NCBI RefSeq assembly: GCF_036711975.1
Contig: NW_027248939.1
Location: forward strand, 248,001 to 312,000
Direction: 5' to 3'
Length of the DNA stretch: 64,000 nucleotides
Source of the DNA: Onthophagus taurus
Lineage: Eukaryota; Arthropoda; Insecta; Coleoptera; Scarabaeidae
In this document: positions 46,567 through 59,324 of the stretch, in pieces
Layout: each line of letters opens with the position of its first letter
Numbering within the stretch: the first letter of the stretch is position 1
Notes under the pieces: model-generated
The model's database searches: none
What the model was told of the DNA's origin: nothing
What the model saw: the letters and a program-made list of their open reading frames with translations, nothing else
Program-made: the position numbers and the translations under genes

Positions 46567-49500
46567 TTACTCTTCTAAGGTTTTTCTTTCAGCTTTCTGC
46601 TCGGTTTTTAGTTTACTTCTAACTAAATCCAATCCTGTTACAATGTTTCTTCCAAACATTAATTCCGCTGGACTCACTTCTGTGATAGTATGTGGTGTCT
46701 TCCGATATTGCATCAAAAACCTTTGTAGACTTAGCTTGAAGTCGGTACCTTCACGCACCTGGTTGCGTAAGGTTCTCTTAATCGATTGAACGTACCTCTC
46801 CGCTTGTCCATTGGTAGCAGGATGGTAAGGAGCGGTGACTTTATGAACAATACCATTTGATTTCAGAAATTCTTCGAATTCTCTTGATTTGAAATTAGTT
46901 CCATTATCAGAAACCAATGTATAAGGCAGTCCAAATCTAGCAAAGATCTCCCTTAGCATCTCTATAGTTTTAGTTGAAGTTATCGTCTTTGTTGGAAACG
47001 CTTCGTTCCACTTTGTATAGGCATCTACTAACACAAAAATGTATCTTCCATGCAAAGGTCCAAGATAGTCGACGTGGACTCTCTGCCAACGTTTAACTGC
47101 ATTCTCCCAGGGATGTACAATTACTTTTATCGGGTCATTTCTTGTTTCTGCGCATTGAATACAAGCGTGTGCCAGTTCTTCAATATCTTTATCAATCCTC
47201 GGCCACCACATATGGCTTCTTGCTAAAGCCTTCATACGCGATGTTCCCACATGTGTTGAGTGTAACTCGTCCAATATATTCCTACGCAATGATTTAGGAA
47301 TTGTTACTCGGATACCTGTTAGCAGACATCCGTCTTGGACTGAAAAGTCAGTAATTTTTCCATATGGTAATTGAAATTCACTATCTCCCTGTACCGCGCA
47401 ATAAATTTGTCTAAGGATATGATCCTTCTTCGTTTCCTTCTTGATCTCTTCATGACTTATTGGTAGTGTTGCTAGTTGTTTTATTTGAAATATTTTAGCT
47501 GAATCCACAGATTTATTCCTATCATTGGTCAGAATTGGAGCTCTTGATAAGTAATCTGCATTTGCGTGCAATTGTGATCTGCGATGCTTGAGTTCGTAAT
47601 TAAAACCAGAAATATAATTGGCGTAGTGTAGTAATCGTATAGCTGAAGATGGTGGTAAGTCTTTTCCTTCATGAAATATTCTAGCTAACGGTTGATTGTC
47701 GGTAATCAAAGTAAACTTTCTACCATAATAATAGACAAAATATTTCTTCAACGCCCAAAAAATAGCCGTAGCTTCTCGGTCTAACTAACTATAATTTTTC
47801 TCAGCTGAGCTAAGTGATCTGGATGCGAATGCTATAGGTCTTTCTTGTCCGTCAGACGTGGTGTGAGATATTACAGCTCCCAAACCATAAGATGATGCAT
47901 CCGTAGCGAAAGTCAAAGGCAATTTATCGTCGAAAGACATTAAAATTCTTGAACTCACTAGCTCCTTTTTGATACTTTGAAATGATTTCTCACAATTCTT
48001 GATCCAGTTAAAACTCATGTTCTTCTTCGATAAATCATATATTGGTTGTAGTTTTGATGACATATTTGGTATGAATCGTTGATAATAGTGCACTAAGCCT
48101 AAGAAACTTCTAGTCTCGCTTACATTAGTAGGTGTTGGATTTTTAACGATTGCCTCAATTTTGTCGGATGATCGGATAGTCGGATGAAGTATGATATCTT
48201 CGATTCAAAAAACTTGCACTTCTTTTTATTGAGGTGAAGACCAATGTAGTCTCAGTCTTTCTAATACCTCTCTTAGTCGTACTAAAAGTTGCTTCTTGGT
48301 TCTTCCTTGGATTGCAATGTCGTCGAAAAAACATACAGCACCATCCGCATCTCACAAAACCTGGTCCATAAACCGTTGCCAGGCTGCTGGAGCGGTTTTG
48401 ACTCCAAACATATGCCTATTTACTCTATAGATTCCTTTATGTGTCGAGATCGCTTACATCTCAGCACATTTCTTGTCAACTGCCATGTGCAGGTATGCAT
48501 TCTGTACATCTAGTGTGTAAAAATATTTTCCTCCATTTAATTTATGCAATAAATCTTCAACTCGAGGAATCGGATAACAATCTTCTTCTATTACATTATT
48601 AATGGTGGTGTTATAAGCGGCACACAAACGGATTTCTCCATTTTTCTTTCGAACAGGCACAACAGCCGTACCCCACTGAGCGTGGTCCATCTTTTCTATA
48701 ACCCTTGCTTTTTCCAAGCGTTGAAGTTCCTCTTCCACTTGGTATTTAAGCGCATATGGCATTTGCCTTGGCTTGTGAAAAATTGGTTGTATCTCTTCCT
48801 TCTTCAAACTGTATTTATAAGTGTAATTCGGAATTCGTCCTAGTTCGTCAGATAGGACATCCTTAAATTCTTGTAATATTTCTTGTAACTCATCTTGAGT
48901 GACTCTCAAAGTTGTATCCATATCTATTGTTCGTATTTCTTTTGGATCTGCGGTAATTTTTTCCATCCAATGTTTTCCAAACACTTGTTTGAGCCAAATA
49001 TGGCATCAACATGTTTCTTCAAAATGTAAACTTGACCAGTTCTTGCATAGTTCTTGTATTGTATTGGTACTTCTGCTTTCCCAATCAGTTTAATGATTTC
49101 GCCTGTATAGGTGCGTAACTGTACCTTCGTTGGTTGTAACTGTATATCCGGGCAAAGTTTCTTAAACTGTAAATTTGACATTGTAGAAACCGCAGCACCA
49201 GTGTCCAATTCCATATCGCATTTTTTTCCATTTATTTGAATTGGTAGCATTATCTTCTCCACGGATATTGAATTTAGTTGCAATTGGTTCACCATACTGT
49301 GTTCCTCATCCTCCCCTTCTTCTTCTTCAGGATTTTTATCATCTGATCCACTGCTGTCCACTTTAACTCGCTTTTGATCGCTTTTTTTCTTTTTTTTTGT
49401 AAACAGACAGCTTGTTTGTGACCTTTCTTTTTGCACTTTAAATTTTTGTAGGAACAATCCTTTGCTTTGTGGTTAGTTTTTCCACATCGAAAACATTTCC

Positions 49501-49878
49501 CTAGTAATTTGTATTTTTCAGCGATAATGCTGGCTTGTGGCGATAGGTAATCTCGTAAAAGTTTAATCAGCTGTTCGTATGATTTTGTATTTGGTAAGTT
49601 AGGTGCCGTTAATTTTGTAAGGGTTTGGTATATCTTCGGACTCAAACATTCAATTAGAATTCGTACGCAAAGTTGGGTTTCAGTTGCCTTATCAACGCCG
49701 CGCCGCGTAACTGTAAATGATTATCGAGCCGCTGTAAATAACAGTTGAAGTCTTCATTGTTTTCGTCATACGGTTGGAGATTGTTTCTCCCGAAATTTGT
49801 ACGTTGGTTTGAATTTCGTGCATGCATTGTTGTAAGAGCATCTGTTAGCCGTTCTAAAACGTCCTCTATATCCGCCAT
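46567..49878 (-). pseudogene. Gypsy C gag-pol coding region
   Basis: Gag starts at 49878. The frame shifts near 49650 into the capsid end and zinc knuckle (CFRCGKTNHKAKDC), shifts again near 49400 into protease and RT, and is broken at about 48450, 48155 and 47780. The longest open part, 47751-46567 (394 codons), covers RNase H and integrase including the DDE positions in HVDYLG, SDNGTNF and the Glu in NGQAERYV. It is one of the better preserved LTR coding regions here, but it cannot make a full polyprotein without repair. Confidence 0.85.
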
Positions 49879-49952
49879 TTCGTAAAATTATTCCACACGT
49901 AGTGTAAACGCGCCTTAATGTAATTTCAGGAAAGGAATTTGCCTAGAGGGCT

Positions 49953-50106
49953 TGTTGTATGTTTAATGAAACTATTGCGTAGGTTCAAACGTCTTTATTC
50001 GATCGTGTTCTTACAACGACTGCCGCTTGCATGTGGCTCTCATACATGTTACAACTAAACTGTCACTAGAGGTCGCCACTAACATTAAGATTTATAATAT
50101 ACAACA
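49953..50106 (-). repeat. Gypsy D 3' LTR
   Basis: 154 bp; near-identical to 58806-58959. Preceded on its element side by the polypurine tract at 50107-50121. Confidence 0.93.
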
Positions 50107-50222
50107 TCTCCCTTTTTTTTTCTATCATTATTATCACTTATCACTATTACTACATACATATAATTATACTTATATTAACAACAAAACTTAACTTCTAAAT
50201 TGACGTACAGAACTTATAACTA

Positions 50223-52640
50223 AACAAAGTCTTTATATTTTTGAGGTTTTCGTACCATTCTTTTCGGTCTTTCACTTATATTATTTTCCAATATATTCGA
50301 ACTCTGTTTAACGTCATTATCATGGTTACCATTGTCATTACTAGGTTTAACTTCATGATTGTCATTATGTATTCCATAATCAGTCAAATAAAAATCCAGG
50401 ACATCGTTAAACTGTTTGTCAAATTTATCTACATCATACTTACGAAGGAATCTTCGATTCCTAAGATAACATTTATCATTTTCATTTAATTTTACTATGT
50501 ATGACTTTGGATGCTGTTCTGCAATCTTCACGATAACTCCTGGCTTCCTTTTCTCTCCTTTTTCCAACTGCACTATTACTTTGTCATTAATACTTAATTC
50601 TTTTAAGTCTTTTGTCTTATTATTATATGCTTCCTTGGATCTTTCTTTTTCCATTCTCATTGTGTTTCTATATTCTTTTGTATTATAATGTGGTGTTAAT
50701 TTTGATTGTGACGTGGGAATGTATCCTTTTATAACTCTACCAAATAATAGATGTGAAGGCGAAGGTAAATTATGGTTCAAAGGTGAATTTCTGTATTCTA
50801 GCAAAGCTAAGTAAAAATCTTTATTATCAAAATGTGCTTTTTTTATTACATTTTTTATTATCTGCACCTGCCTCTCTATAAATCCATTCGATTGTGGATA
50901 TCTAGGTGAACTTGTTCTGTGATCGATTTCCCATTCATTCAAAAATCTAATAAATTTAAAATTAACGAATTGAGGACCATTATCTGTGTATATCAGATCA
51001 GGTTTTCCATGGCTGGAAAAATTTTATGAATTAAAATGAATTAAATTCTTCCATTAAAATGAAAGAGATCGGCTGCAACAATCTGCCATGATCTGTTGGG
51101 AATCTCACGATCAGTCATTTTTTCTTTACTGTTAGCATTTTGAAATGTCAAACACGTTGGACAATTTTTAATAACGTCCATTCTTTAATGTCCATTCTCT
51201 AATTTCTTTATTTATGTTTGGCCAGTAGATCAATTCAACTGCTTTTAGTTGAGTTTTAATTATGCCAAGATGATTATAATGTAATCTTTTTAGTATTTCG
51301 GCTATTAGTTCTTTTGGTACAATGATTCTTTGATTTCGAAATAAAACATTTTTAATTTCAACTATTTCATGTCGATGTTTAAAATACGATTTAACTATTT
51401 CTTTTACTTCTTTCTTTGAATTTGGCCACCCATCCTTGACTAATTTTCTTAACGCTTTTAATTCCTGGTCTATTTTAGTGATTTCTTGAATTTTTTTAAA
51501 TAAACTATTTGAAATGCTCATATATTCCACTAAATTAACTTGTGCCTCTATTTCTGTTTCATTTATTTCGAAGTTGTCTTCTTGACTAGCCCTTGATAGT
51601 GTATCAGCTATGTATAGCTGAGAACCTGGTTTATAGACTACTTTAAAGTCGTACATTTTTAAAGTTAACAGTAATCTTTGTAGTCTTAGCGGACTTTCGT
51701 TTAACCCTTTTTTGAATACGTATTCTAACGGTTTGTGGTCTGTTTCCACGGTGAATTGTCTTCCATATAGGTACTGATGGAATTTTTGACACCCATACAC
51801 TATTGCTAGCAGCTCTTTTTCTATCTGAGCGTAATTTATTTGAGTCTTCGTTAGGGTTTTTGATGCATACACAATTGGTTTATTGTTCTGTAACAATACT
51901 GCTCCTAGTCCGTTTTTTGAACTGTCTACTGATAACGTTATGGGCAATTCTGGATCATAGTAACTCAAAACAGGGTGTTTATATAACATTTTCTTTAATT
52001 TATTAAATTGTTCCTGATGAGTTTTTGTAAAAAGCCATTCTGTGTTTTTCTTTGTTAATTGTCTTAACTTATAGGTTAATTTGGCTAAGTTGGGAATAAA
52101 TTTACCAACATAATTGACCATACCAAGAAATCTAGATAATTCTTTCGCATTTTCTGGGTCTTTAATATTTTGGATAGCTAGTGTTTTGTCTTGATCTGGT
52201 AACATACCATCCTCAGACAATATATGCCCTAAATATTTGATTTTTGTTTGTTTAAATTTGGATTTATTTCTATTGAACCTTACACCATACTTTTCAGCTG
52301 TTTCTAGTACTTCTTTGAGAATTTTATTGTGTTCTTCTTCAGTTTTTGCATATATTATTAAATCGTCTATATAAATTTTAACATTTTGAATATTTTTAAA
52401 TATATTTTTGAATGTTTTATAAAATATTTCCGGTGCGCATGATAACCCAAAAGGTAATCTTAAAAATTTGTACCTGCCAAATGGAGTTGCAAACGTGGTA
52501 TACTCTGATGCCTTTTTACTAAGTTCTATCTGCCAGAAACCTTTGTTTGCATCTAGAACTGTGAAAAATTTCATGCCTTTAAGGTCTTTTATAATTTCTT
52601 CAAATGTGGGTATTTGTTCGTACTCTCTAATTTAAACTTT
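50223..52640 (-). pseudogene. Gypsy D pol (RT to integrase C-terminus)
   Basis: The frame 52574-51168 carries RT (FTVLDANKGFWQIELSK, FGLSCAPEIF, catalytic YIDDLIIYAK, YLGHILSEDG), RNase H (LSVDSSKNGLGAVLL, ETDHKPLEYVF, IADTLSRASQ) and the start of integrase (HYNHLGIIKTQLKAVELIYW). The integrase core is interrupted between 51168 and 50942, then the C-terminal part runs 50942-50223 (SSPRYPQSNGFIERQVQII, ending RPKRMVRKPQKYKDFV). The N-terminal RT and most of protease are missing: near 52635 a protease-like start (YLININKTIKFKLE) joins REYEQIPTF of RT. Confidence 0.88.
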
Positions 52641-53041
52641 ATAGTTTTATTTATATTGATTAAATATAATTCTTGATACCAATCATTACCAGTTAAACTA
52701 TTACCCGTTAGTGAATATAAAACGACTTCGTTACCATCATCCTCTTCTTTGTTGCCTTCATCCACTTTCTGTTCAATCCCATGGATGGATTTATCGTTGG
52801 AACGGCAACATCTGACAAAATGGTTTGGTTTTTCGTATTTTTTACATATTTGCCCATACGCTGGACATTTTTTCTCATGTTTGTAACCACACCTTTTACA
52901 GGTCTTCTCTTCTTTGTTTTGCTTCCAACCACCAGTTGACCTTGATCCTTGTTTTCGATTGTCATTTTTATTGTTGTTTTTGCCCCTCGTATTCGTATCT
53001 GACGAGCTGTTTTTTGACGATTAATGAATTTTCGGAATAAT
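52641..53041 (-). pseudogene. Gypsy D gag 3' part with zinc-knuckle-like motif
   Basis: Minus strand, in a frame other than the longest ORF: CKRCGYKHEKKCPAYGQICK, then CCRSNDKSIHG, an arrangement of cysteines and histidines typical of gag nucleocapsid. The 5' part of gag lies at 58742-58374 on the far side of the foldback insertion. Confidence 0.7.
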
Positions 53042-53924
53042 TCAAGATTAGGAGTCTCTCTTAAAAATCGATGATTTTTTTTTTAATCGATAGGAAATGA
53101 GTCAAAAGAGGCGTAAATGATAAAAAAAAAGTGCGGAAAAGTGTAGTACTTACCGAAAAATCACTTTAAAGTTGCGATTTGACGTTTCTTTTTGGAAGTT
53201 CAAAGCAATGTTAAAATTGCATTTTCGTATTAAATCCTAACCTCAAATTGTTTAATTTATACCCACGCACTAAATAAAAACTTATTTTCACTAAACTTGT
53301 TGAGATTACAACATATTTTCGGATGAAAACCTTGTTTCTTAGGCTATCGATGCAGAACGACAATTAAATGTCGTTAGATAGAATTGTTTCTACCAAATGT
53401 GTATTAATAGACTTTGTGTTAATAGATTGTGTATCAATTGATCTGTCAAATGACTGAAAGCTGAAATATCTTTATGTTGTAAATATAAATAATAAATAAG
53501 TATAGTAGCTTATTTAATAGTAGTTTAGTTAAATTAAAATAGTTATTAAAAAAGACATGCTTACAAAATAAAAATAAATAAATAATCCGTGTGACGATAG
53601 CAACAAACTGTGTATTTAACCAAATGACAATTACAACTGACAACACAAGCAATGTTAACCATGTGTTTTCTCGTATTAAATCCTAACCTCAAATTGTTTA
53701 ATTTATACCCACGCACTAAATAAAAAGTTATTTTCACTAAACTTGTTGAGATTGCAACATAATTATTCATAATGATACCTATGTGAAGTTAGCCCCCAAT
53801 TAAACAGAATTTTACATGTATAGTATTTTAATTATAACATGAGAACCAGTGAACCGATTTCGATAAACAATTTCTCATTCGAAAGCTTAATCCTTGACCA
53901 ATACGAAAGTGGAAATGCCCGATT

Positions 53925-55018
53925 GACGATAGCAACAAACTTTTATCCGCAATTTCCTATCTATTTTATTAGCTGATATCTTTCTTATTATTAGATATAG
54001 TAGAACACTAAATGCACCATATGAAAGCTTGATTCTTTCTTTATGAAATCGTCGGTTCTCGTTTGCCGATATGTTAATATTAAAATCAATAAAAGATGAA
54101 GAACACCGCTCTGTACGTAAAATAGCTTAATATTACCAAACTTCAAGCCCTTGTGCAATTGTTATCAAACCGAATTTTGAAATACTGTGTTCACAATCAG
54201 AAAGAACGCTCCTTCAAATATCTTAATCCGGGTTTTTGTTGGTCAATATCAATTAGCATCATGGTTAAATCACCTTTAATATACATCTCTATATACAGAA
54301 ACGTTTAATTGCTCTACCTCTAAACAACTTTCTTACATATTTGATATGAGGAAAACTATAGAAGTATATCATGAAGTTATAGACTTACACAAGGACGTTT
54401 TTGGTCAAAAAATTACCAAATTCACACGTTTTAGCTACTTTTAAACATTGTTGGGATCAATAACTTTCTTATATCACCAGGAAAAAACTCTATAACCAAG
54501 CAGCGATAGCCGCGTGTTATACACCATTAGAAAGAGCAGAAAATTGTAGATAAGATAGATCTATACTTCTATAGTTTTCCCCCTATCAAATAAGACATTT
54601 GTTTAAAGGAATAGTAATTAAGCGTTTTTGCGTGTAGGGATGTATATTAAGGGCGATTTAAGCATGTCGCCGATAGACATTTACCAACGAAAACCCGGGT
54701 TAAGATAATTTAAAGAGCGCTCTTTCCGAGTGTGATAATAGTTTTTTAAAATTCGGTTTGATAACAATTGCACAAAGGCTTGAAGTTTGGTAATTTTAAG
54801 CTATTTAATCTAAGTACAGAGCCACCGCTTTGTAGTTTAAGTACAGATTGATCTTAATATTAACTTATCGACAGACAAAGACCGGTTTTAGATAGAGAAA
54901 GAATCTCTAATTATTATCTCGAATTATCTCTAATAATAAGAAAGATATCAGCTAAGAAAGTAGATAAAAAATTACAGATACAAGTTTGTTGCTGGAAAGT
55001 TTGTTGCTATCGGACAAA
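53925..55018. repeat. Nested ~1.1-kb foldback within the larger foldback
   Basis: The left end CGATAGCAACAAACTTTTATC and right end GTTTGTTGCTATCG are inverted, and imperfect inverted similarity runs almost to the centre (about 500 bp per arm), for example ACCAAACTTCAAGCC against GGCTTGAAGTTTGGT. No coding capacity. It sits exactly at the edge of the second arm of the enclosing element. Confidence 0.75.
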
Positions 55019-55150
55019 TGTGGAGGAGGCTAAAAACTAGAATTCGTAAACATAAAACTAAAGCAAATTCCAATATTTCTAAGCACCACATAAAGACTGA
55101 ACATAATATAAATTATGGAGGAGTTGAGCTTTTACATTCGTGTAACAAAT
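55018..55150 (+). pseudogene. Penelope GIY-YIG endonuclease tail fragment
   Basis: The plus frame reads MWRRLKTRIRKHKTKANSNI then SKHHIKTEHNINYGGVELLH and a stop. It resembles the region after GIY-YIG in Penelope elements, where R.REHK, a histidine-rich segment and 'H.I.....IL' recur. A short relic inside the foldback. Confidence 0.45.
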
Positions 55151-57043
55151 TATAAAAATAATAATAACTATTTACTTATGAATGAACAAGTTCAACTTTT
55201 CCATAAACCCATCTTCGTATAATTTTACAATATACATGTTGCTTAAAAATCGTCAATCTTGCTTTTATCGATGTAATATCGCCCAAATAAGAATTTTGTG
55301 TAGAAATTAGATTTTGAGTTAGAACATATAAAAAAAAACAAACATTATAAACATTTCAAATAGATTTTTAGAATCTATTTGTATCTTATATTCTATTCAA
55401 TTTCTTTTTTCGAATCTATCTTTGCTCCTAGCTGGCGACGCTCTTGTACATAGTTAATAGACACACAGTCTATGTAACGACAGACACTTAATCATTATGA
55501 CCTATGCGAAGTTAGCTCCAAATTTTTCTAGCTCCCAATTAGATAGGATTTTACATGTATAGTATTTTGATTATAACAAGAAAACCAGTCAACCGATTTC
55601 GATAATCAAAATCTCATTCGAAAGCTTAATCTTTGGCCAATACGAAAGTGGAAATGCCCGACTCGAAATCTCTCGCGGGGTCATTTCAATGGCTGTACGC
55701 ACATCATTAGTAAATTTTGAAATCGGGCATTTCCACCTTCGCATTCATTGCAGATCATACTTTCGACCGAGATTTTGATGACTAAAATTTGTCAATTAGT
55801 TACGAAGATAATTGATGTGTTTAATTAATTCGTTTGTTGTGTTTTAATCAAAATCCTTAAATATTTCGAATCGGGCATTTCGACAACAGCATTCAGCCAG
55901 ACACAAACTTTCGATTGAGATATAAAACATTAAAATCCGTCAAACTGTTCTTTAATTATAGTCGATTTAGTTTAAATTAATTTTTTTATATTGGGGACTA
56001 TACTTTTGAGCGTTCACAAGTGCATAAACAACGAGCCGAAGACGGTGTCATTCCGAGGGCTGTATAAAGTTAGCGGGAGAGAATTGAAATCGAACATTTT
56101 GTGATTTCGATAGAAGACACTATGACGAATCGAGTGACGTATAGATCTTGATCATCGGGTACATTGTTTACGAGTTATCACCACTTAAAGAAGGTCAATT
56201 TTGTGTTATTTTCGTGTATCTTCGCATTATTTTGGCGTTTTAGCGAAATTCGAAAGAGTTTTCAAATCGGGCATTTCCACTTTCGTATTGGCCAAGGATT
56301 AAGCTTTCGAATGAGACATTGTTTATCGAAATCGGTTCACTGGTTCTCATGTTATAATCAAAATACTATACATGTAAAATGCTATTTAATTGGGGGCTAA
56401 CTTCACATAGGTCTCATTATGAATAATTATGTTGTAATCTCAACAAGTTTAGTGAAAATAACTTTTTTCTTCAAACGTCATTAAATGACAACTTTGTTGT
56501 CGTGTTTACTCGCGGTAGAAGTAAGTCATTGTTGCATAACGACGGTTGGTAAGATCAACATCATAGATTAAATATATAAATATACTAATATAGATGGTGG
56601 GTTCCCCACCTTAAAATGAAACGCTGTTTTTAGTTCAGACTACCCTTATTTAGCGCTAGTGGTGCGGTAGCATTTTACCCTGGAATTTGAAAAATCTTTA
56701 GAACTCGGTTTTTGGTTTTTGATTTAAAACCATGCATGATAAATGCATGGTTAAATAACAAATGTACTATAAGCAAAAACTATTAATTTTGTTTATAGAG
56801 AATTTGTTTCTGCAAAATTTCAACATACACAGTTTTAAAACGAAATTTTGTTGAGTCAAAGACAATTTGACTGTTGAATGTCAAAATTTTATTGATTTTA
56901 TAGTTCCTATGAGACGTATTTGATACGTATGTGTGAGTATTTGTACGTATGTGTGCGTAAAGTGGCGGTAGTTTGAACTAAATTTATGGTTAACGCATGT
57001 TCATACGAAATTAACACAGCATGATCAACATAGCAAAAAAGTA

Positions 57044-57096
57044 CTTCAGCGTTATGGCGCTAAAGTAAATTTCACTTTAGCGCCATAGCGCTGAAG
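57044..57096. repeat. 23-bp near-perfect hairpin
   Basis: Arms 57044-57066 and 57074-57096 (CTTCAGCG(T/C)TATGGCGCTAAAGT, inverted) have one mismatch and a 7-base loop. It lies in the asymmetric right-hand part of the foldback. A further AGTGACATG/CACTTTAG echo follows. Confidence 0.8.
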
Positions 57097-58373
57097 CACA
57101 TGTCACTTTAGCCCCGTATTGGAAAAGATATTTTTTTGCTTCACGGACGCTAAGTAAAGATTTTAAAAATTAATAAAAAATGAAACTAACCTTTTAATTG
57201 TTTGCTTTCTTATTTTCATCTCAAATTAATATCACATAAAAAAACTAAATAAATTAAAGAACAAAACAAATAATTATCTCTTATATTTTAAATTTTAATA
57301 AACACAAAAAAATTGACACATTTTAAACTTTTTATGAAGAAATAAACCATTAAGTGACAATTGATTTTCTATTACCTTCTTCGCGATATCGTTAATTTCG
57401 GACGACATTTTGTACAAAATAAATTTAACTAACAGTTAAAAGTTAAAATTCGCGCAAAACTGTTTACTTTTTTTTATTGGTTGTCAAATTTACGTCGTCG
57501 TTGCTAACGTTATTTTGTCATGACGTCCTTCGATTTCTCATTAATACATAATAAGTTAATTGTCATTTTATTAAATTTATTAAAATTTATATTGCAATTA
57601 TTTGCAACGTTTGAAGAAAAAATACTATGTTTTATTCGGAAGAGAAGCAGATTCGTTTGTGGCTGGTCCGTCATTGCCGGACTCACTTCGTTCGTATTTT
57701 GTGCGTGGGTATAAATTAAACAATTAGAGGTTAGGATTTAATACGAAAATACATGGTTAACATTGCTTGTGCTGTCAGTTGTAGGTAATTGTCATTTGGT
57801 TAAATGCACAGTTTGTTGCCATCGTCACACGGGTCATTTTTTTATTATTATTTTGTAACGTCTTGTTTAATATTAATTTTTAATTAATTAACTATTTTAA
57901 CTTAAGTAAGGTACTATTAAATAAGCTATTATACTTATTTATCATTTATATTTACAATACAAAGATATTTCAGTCGTTTGACATATCAATTGATACACAG
58001 TCTATTAACATAGTCTATTAGCACACATTTGGTAGAAACAATTCTATCTAACGACAGGTAATTGTCGTTATGCTTTGATAGCCTAAGAAATAAGGTTTTC
58101 ATCCGAAAATATGTTGTAATCTCAACAAGTTTAGTGAAAATAAGTTTTTATTTAGTGCGTGGGTATAAATTAAACAATTTGAGGTTAGGATTTAATACGA
58201 AAATGCAATTTTAACATTGCTTTGAACTTCCAAAACAAAACGTCAAATCGCAACTTTAAAGTGATTTTTCGGTAAGTACTACACTTTTCCGCACTTTTTT
58301 TTTATCATTTACGCTTCTTTTGACTCATTTCCTATCGATTAAAAAAAAAATCATCGATTTTTAAGAGAGACTC

Positions 58374-58742
58374 CTAATCTTGATATATGCCTTTTCTTAG
58401 ATCCGCCAAAAATGAATCAAATGACTCACCCATTATTTGAATTCTACTGTTGAATTTGTGTCTTTCAACCGTTTTATTCCTTTGTGGTATGAAATATCCA
58501 TCTAGTTTCTTTATTATTTTCTCCTTATCTTTCTTATCTTCAGTAGAAACTTCTAGTGTTTTCAAGACATCTCTTACTTCTTGTCCCATACAGTGTAGAA
58601 ACGCCGCTGCGCACACCGCTTTTTCTTTGTTCGCACACCCAGTTGCTAGTGCGTACGTTTCAAAATTATCTTTAAAGCTGTTCCAATTTACAGCTATATC
58701 GCCATCCATTTTCATAGTATGCGGCTGACTCAAAAACTTCAT
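58374..58742 (-). pseudogene. Gypsy D gag 5' part
   Basis: 122 codons from ATG 58742: INWNSFKDNF-like start (AVNWNSFKDNFETYALATG), AAFLHCMGQEVRDVLKTL, RHKFNSRIQIMGESFDSFLA, resembling Gypsy gag. The frame ends in the first bases of the foldback insertion (58383), which separates it from 52641-53041. Confidence 0.75.
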
Positions 58743-58805
58743 GGTTTTTTTTTAGTTTTCTTATTATTTTCTAAACTTCTTTTTAAGCGTCCCTTGACTG
58801 CGCCA

Positions 58806-58959
58806 TGTTGTATGTTTAATAAAACTATTGCGTAGGTTCAAACGTCTTTATTCGATCGTGTTCTTACAACGACTGCCGCTTGCATGTGGCTCTCATACAT
58901 GTTACAACTAAACTGTCACTAGAGGTCGCCACTAACATTAAGATTTATAATATACAACA
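58806..58959 (-). repeat. Gypsy D 5' LTR
   Basis: 154 bp; one difference from the left LTR (A instead of G in TTTAAT(A/G)AAACT). An AATAAA signal is present on the minus strand within the LTR. Confidence 0.93.
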
Positions 58960-59149
58960 GGGCTGTCAAGGCAGGAAAGGAGGCCCTTGAAACACAGGAT
59001 GTAAGTCTAGGTGTTTGTATGGTATAATTTTGGGGTTTAACGTGTACCAACGCACGTGTAATTTGCGTTTTCGCACTCTTAAAAGGGAAAATCGTAAATG
59101 TACGTACTATTTGTTGTCCGCTGGTCGCTCCTTGACTCGTCGCCAGTTT

Positions 59150-59324
59150 TGTTGTAACTTTCGTAATTATACACTGATGAATCGCTAACAACTATTTTAT
59201 TCAGTTAATATAACGTAAAAATACATTCGTACTGTGTGTATTAGTTGACGCCATGACAGTGAGTGTTGTTGTCTTTTGTACCTAGGTGGCGCCTCTAATA
59301 CTTCCCCAAGTATAAATCATAACA
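59150..59324 (-). repeat. 5' LTR of Gypsy C
   Basis: 175 bp in minus orientation from TGTTATGATTTATAC to GTTACAACA, followed at once by the primer-binding-like leader AAACTGGCGACGAG. It is identified by TG...CA ends and position. No second copy was found for comparison, so the boundaries are provisional. Confidence 0.6.

Larger units (their letters stand above)
53042..58383. mobile_element. 5.3-kb multi-arm foldback element inside Gypsy D gag
   Basis: The outer inverted arms are about 680 bp: 53042-~53720 and ~57700-58383, starting TCAAGATTAGGAGTCTCTC at both ends. A second inverted pair lies inside (about 53680-53935 and 56260-56470), whose first part repeats ~90 bp of the outer arm. A direct copy of the second arm lies at 55490-55670. 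The motif AATCGGGCATTTC or its complement recurs five times (53918, 55655, 55727, 55869, 56266). No transposase was found; ORFs are short. No clear target duplication. Family unknown. Confidence 0.75.
49953..58959 (-). mobile_element. Gypsy D with paired 154-bp LTRs and 5-bp target duplication
   Basis: LTRs at 49953-50106 and 58806-58959 (TGTTG...ACAACA) differ at only one base by my reading (49968), and GGGCT flanks both (49948-49952 and 58960-58964). On the minus strand the right LTR is 5' and is followed by TGGCGCAGTCAAGGGAC, a primer-binding-type site. The polypurine tract AAAAAAAAAGGGAGA abuts the left LTR. Near-identical LTRs mean a recent insertion, yet the interior has lost part of protease/RT and carries a 5.3-kb foldback in gag. 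It sits in the leader of Gypsy C. Confidence 0.93.
46195..59324 (-). mobile_element. Gypsy C, nearly complete, split by Gypsy D
   Basis: Minus strand: 5' LTR (59324-59150), leader starting AAACTGGCGACGAGTC, interruption by Gypsy D (49953-58959), gag from ATG 49878 (MADIEDVLERLTDALTTMHA), zinc knuckle CFRCGKTNHKAKDC, protease MELDTGAAVSTMS, RT (FYTLDVQNAYLHMAVD; a frameshifted CFFDDIA near 48330), RNase H (FATDASSYGLGAVIS, FTLITDNQPLA), integrase zinc finger (ELHSTHVGTSRMKALARSHM), core HVDYLGPLHGRYIFV, SDNGTNF, TAPYHPATNGQAERYV, and tail GKLHYNILLNGR near 46470. A few frameshifts only (49650, 48450, 47790). The 3' LTR is not recognisable. Confidence 0.88.
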
